In this document: in pieces, positions 14,337-16,124 of the stretch
Position numbering within the stretch: the first letter of the stretch is position 1
How the letters are laid out: every line of letters begins with the position of its first letter
Assembly (NCBI GenBank): GCA_012267605.1
Contig: JAAXGF010000303.1
Coordinates: 1-16,124, forward strand
Direction: 5' to 3'
Length of the DNA stretch: 16,124 nt
DNA from: Alphaproteobacteria bacterium
GTDB taxonomy: Bacteria; Pseudomonadota; Alphaproteobacteria; JAAXGF01
Position numbers and translations under genes: made by a program
The notes under the pieces: generated by a model
What the model saw: only the letters and a program-made list of their open reading frames with translations
What the model was told of the DNA's origin: nothing
Database searches by the model: none

Positions 14337-14352
14337 TGTGACGGCGGATACA
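14337..14352 (+). promoter_or_regulatory. proximal CRP/FNR-like dyad of unit B
   Basis: TGTGACGGCGGATACA keeps a perfect left half and a weaker right half. Its centre is 41.5 bases upstream of the inferred start at 14386. Confidence 0.45.
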
Positions 14353-14373
14353 GCGACACAGATCCGTTTTTGC

Positions 14374-14379
14374 TATGAA
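14374..14379 (+). promoter_or_regulatory. -10 element of small RNA B
   Basis: TATGAA, 38 bases after the start of the 18-bp proximal box as in unit A, and 13 bases before the 5' hairpin. There is no good -35. Confidence 0.5.
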
Positions 14380-14385
14380 TTCAGC

Positions 14386-14451
14386 CGCCACGACAGTGGC
14401 ATCCTCCCTCAATCCCCTAACTCGGGGCCGATAGTCGGCCCCATTTTTTTT
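14386..14451 (+). ncRNA. putative small RNA B, about 66 nt
   Basis: Second copy of the unit. The 5' hairpin GCCAC-GACA-GTGGC (14387-14400) is followed by a 23-nt linker identical to copy A at 21 positions, and then by a perfect 8-bp terminator stem with eight T. CTCCCTCA lies at 14404-14411. Its last 35 bases or so are antisense to the 3' end of the winged-helix regulator gene at 14417-14989, so the two convergent transcripts share sequence and could form a duplex. The same anti-Shine-Dalgarno function is inferred as for copy A; the stronger terminator may give higher output. Confidence 0.72.
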
Positions 14452-14989
14452 CGTCCTCGTCGTAGGTATCCGCGTCTTCTGCCACCCAGCGATAGCCAAA
14501 GCCCGGATAATTGTGAATGGCATCAAAATGCGTATCCACGGTACGGAATTTCTTGCGAATTCTTTTTATCAGCGTTCGTACGTTGGCACGAAACCCTTGT
14601 TCGCCAACGCCAGCGACAAATCCTGGACCATGAACCAGGTCGTAGATCCGTCGGTACGGAATGTCCTGGCCACACCTTTCGGCGAGCAAACGGACAATGT
14701 TGAATTCTGTAAACGTTAGATTGACTTGCCGGTCACACCAGAAGGCGCGGCCAATGTCACACCGCAGGACTAACGAACCTTCAATAAAATCTGTCGGCTC
14801 GCGGTTGTTCCAGTTCGGTTCCGTCAGCGCTGCTTGCGCAACAGGCCGTGCTTGCTCCTCTACCGAAAATCGCCGGATCAGTTCCTTCAAATAGCTGATT
14901 ACCGCGCGACGGTAACCTGAATCCGCAGTCGCCCGCTCAAAATCAATTTCTTCCATACGACGAATGTCTATTTCCTTTGTCATACTCAT
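14417..14989 (-). CDS. free-standing OmpR/PhoB-type winged-helix regulator
   Basis: 190 residues. Residues about 71-169 are an OmpR-type DNA-binding domain: CDRQVNLTFTEFNIVRLLAE (85-104), IPYRRIYDLVHGPGF (110-124), the recognition-helix part GFRANVRTLIKRIRKKF (132-148), and the wing with NYPGFGYRWV (160-169). There is no receiver domain; residues 1-70 are charged and helical with no phospho-Asp signature, so it is not a standard response regulator. Two ATG codons (14989 and 14983) are possible starts, and neither has a strong ribosome site. The last 10-20 residues lie beyond the domain and are read through the terminator of small RNA B on the other strand. Position suggests control of the two small RNAs, but their boxes look more CRP-like than OmpR-like, so this stays a guess. 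Confidence 0.8.
   Translation of the reverse strand: MSMTKEIDIRRMEEIDFERATADSGYRRAVISYLKELIRRFSVEEQARPVAQAALTEPNWNNREPTDFIEGSLVLRCDIGRAFWCDRQVNLTFTEFNIVRLLAERCGQDIPYRRIYDLVHGPGFVAGVGEQGFRANVRTLIKRIRKKFRTVDTHFDAIHNYPGFGYRWVAEDADTYDEDEKKWGRLSAPS
14424..14451 (+). terminator. intrinsic terminator of small RNA B
   Basis: GGGGCCGA (14424-14431) pairs perfectly with TCGGCCCC (14435-14442) around a TAG loop, then A and eight T (14444-14451). The same bases encode the C-terminal KKWGRLSAPS tail of the opposite-strand gene. Confidence 0.85.
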
Positions 14990-15655
14990 GGTCCAGTTAC
15001 ATCACGACACGAAACTTTAGCGCCAGCGCGAAAAAACCGTGACCTCCACCAGTCACTGAAACTCCGAGTTCATGGCACCCATTCGAAGGAGCGGTTCCAG
15101 TCCACGGGAGCGATCCATTTTCAGCTGATGCCTCGTCAATTGGTCTCAATACCGCATACCTCCAAGGGTGGATGGGAACGGGTGCGACTTAGCGCTGTCA
15201 AATTGCCAACCAGCTTTCAAAGATCGTTAACCTACCTAAATTGAAAAGGTTAACAAATTATTAACATGTAGATTAAAACAATAAAAAAAGAAATTTGATA
15301 ACATTTTATCTAAAATTAGAATGATATAAATTTAAACGAAATTGTTAATACATACTCTGTGGTTTTTGATTATGTACAATAAAATTTTTTGTAATAACAT
15401 TTGCCATTAAACTCACTCGAATTTTTTAGCGCCTTTTATATTGTGGCCTAAGCCATCAGAAAATTTCGCGATAGTTCGATCAAACATGGGACGAAGCAAA
15501 TTGTCAGTGAGCGAAAGTGTTTTGGGGTTGAATTCCTTCCGGCGCTAAACTGCCCCTTTTCAACTACACTCGGAAATGCGCGTAATTGAATTGATAGATG
15601 GCGTCGGTGCAATGACGCGATGAACTGAATGGATGATAAAAGAGGACGCTGTGCC
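14990..15655. other. 666-bp intergenic region with an AT-rich core
   Basis: No convincing gene. 14990-15210 is of ordinary composition and probably holds the promoter of the winged-helix gene. 15225-15430 is strikingly AT-rich, with runs of A and T and several TTAA words, while flanking genes are of moderate GC. A reading frame at 15448-15792 on the minus strand is a shadow of the collagen-like gene. No terminator hairpin, tRNA or repeat family was recognised. Confidence 0.5.
15250..15265. promoter_or_regulatory. CtrA-like site
   Basis: TTAA-CAAATTA-TTAAC matches the full alphaproteobacterial CtrA consensus TTAA-N7-TTAA(C). The base composition here is AT-rich, so a chance match is quite possible. 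It lies about 400 bp upstream of the collagen-like gene. Confidence 0.3.
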
Positions 15656-16027
15656 ATGGCTGATGTCGATAGGGATAAACGTTCGAGTTCTTTGAACTGG
15701 TTTCCCGTCAAGTTTAGCCACAATGAGAAAAAGGCACTCATCGTGTCGGTTGCGTACGTGCTCGCAGGATTTGTCATAGTGTTCTTGATCAAACGTGTTG
15801 CGGGTATCGACGATAGCGCCGTTTATGTCATTTTTTTGACGGTACCCCTCCTTTTATTCGGAATTCTCACGGGTCGCCTTGGAGAGCGACGGGGAGATCC
15901 AGGGGAACCTGGCCCAAAAGGCGAGAAAGGTGATAAGGGTGAACGTGGCCGACCAGGACCTCCAGGCCCAAAAGGTGATCCCGGCGAGCCGGGCCCCCCT
16001 GGTCCACGGGCCGGCACAATTGGATAG
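15656..16027 (+). CDS. two-helix membrane protein with collagen-like tail
   Basis: 123 residues from the ATG at 15656, chosen because AGAGGA lies ten bases upstream; an in-frame ATG at 15629 has no ribosome site. Residues 1-26 are polar, and two hydrophobic helices span about 27-46 and 55-73. From Gly80 to Arg118 there are 13 uninterrupted Gly-X-Y triplets (GDP, GEP, GPK, GEK, GDK, and so on), then a short AGTIG end. Pro-rich X/Y positions and alternating Lys/Glu/Asp are typical of bacterial collagen-like proteins that form triple helices without hydroxyproline. With two helices, both ends would be on the same side, and which side is not clear. The function is unknown; surface structuring or trimerisation is possible. 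The repeat is short for this class. Confidence 0.75.
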   Translation: MADVDRDKRSSSLNWFPVKFSHNEKKALIVSVAYVLAGFVIVFLIKRVAGIDDSAVYVIFLTVPLLLFGILTGRLGERRGDPGEPGPKGEKGDKGERGRPGPPGPKGDPGEPGPPGPRAGTIG

Positions 16028-16124
16028 AAAACCCGACACGCAGGACATCTTCCAGACTGATAGCACCCTAAATTGACATACACCGTGGTACCGCCACTAA
16101 CACATGGAGACCTCTAAATACTCT

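Larger units (their letters stand above)
14031..14451 (+). repeat. tandem duplication of a small-RNA gene with its control region
   Basis: Two units, 14031-14194 and 14288-14451, are offset by 257 bp. Similarity is confined to blocks in the same order and nearly the same spacing: two 18-bp dyad boxes, a -10 hexamer, a 5' hairpin, a 23-nt linker and a terminator. The spacers between these blocks have diverged strongly. This points to an old duplication with selection on the blocks. Confidence 0.75.

Noticed and set aside
14130..14451. CRISPR-like repeat pair
   Set aside because: There are only two copies, they are long and carry promoters and terminators, and the divergence is in functional spacers rather than equal-length unique spacers.
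14417..14989. Full two-component response regulator
   Set aside because: The first 70 residues contain no receiver fold or phospho-Asp pocket; only the OmpR-type DNA-binding part is present.
15448..15792. 114-codon minus-strand frame
   Set aside because: It overlaps the start of the collagen-like gene on the other strand, lacks a ribosome site and shows no domain; judged to be a shadow.
16073..16101. TTGACA as a promoter for a gene beyond the right edge
   Set aside because: The -35 is perfect but no acceptable -10 lies 16-18 bases downstream within the window.

Overview
The window looks like a chromosomal segment of an alphaproteobacterium, by inference. The supporting signs are a porin with an N-terminal coiled coil and a C-terminal Phe, a DUF502 membrane protein, a free-standing OmpR-type winged-helix protein, short RNAs with anti-Shine-Dalgarno CCUCCC stretches, and a CtrA-like TTAA-N7-TTAA site. 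No rRNA, tRNA, insertion sequence, CRISPR or phage gene was seen.

Left third (80-3961). Three minus-strand genes encode a D-Ala-D-Ala-ligase-like ATP-grasp protein in which two expected metal ligands are replaced (Ala329, Lys342), a DUF502 membrane protein, and an outer-membrane porin. Divergent from the porin is a putative small-RNA gene of about 66 nt with a 5' hairpin and a very strong intrinsic terminator.

Centre (4392-12824). One long plus-strand array forms a Ter-type stress-response locus. The first half has the order terZ-terA-terB-X-terD. X sits in the slot usually held by terC but is a Ca2+/cation antiporter (CaCA) protein with two alpha repeats and an Asp/Glu-rich loop. After a 179-bp junction with a 12-bp hairpin and a 13-codon mini-ORF, the second half encodes the Ter-associated metabolite module: a phosphoribosyltransferase with a TRSP domain, a HAD phosphatase, a second phosphoribosyltransferase with a PELOTA-like C-terminus, and a CitE/HpcH-like C-C lyase. 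From family knowledge, TerD-domain proteins bind Ca2+, TerB is a metal-binding helical protein, and the PRTase/HAD/lyase set is thought to make a nucleoside-like small molecule. I infer a Ca2+-linked envelope stress system. The ATP-grasp enzyme often found with this module is absent from the array.

Right third (12815-16124). A convergent pair on the minus strand encodes a winged-helix protein and a GNAT acetyltransferase. Next comes the most unusual part of the window: two tandem copies, 257 bp apart, of an apparent small-RNA gene. Each copy has two CRP-like dyads at the same spacing, a -10 hexamer, a 5-bp 5' hairpin, a 23-nt linker (21/23 identical between copies) carrying CUCCCUCA, and a terminator with an 8-T tract. 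The two stems differ by paired, compensating changes, while most other intervening sequence has diverged. The second RNA runs antisense into the 3' end of a winged-helix regulator gene. CUCCCUCA also occurs in the RNA beside the porin, and the porin leader contains UGAGGGA just upstream of its Shine-Dalgarno sequence. This suggests, without proving it, a small-RNA regulon that includes the porin. An AT-rich spacer and a two-helix membrane protein with a collagen-like tail close the window.
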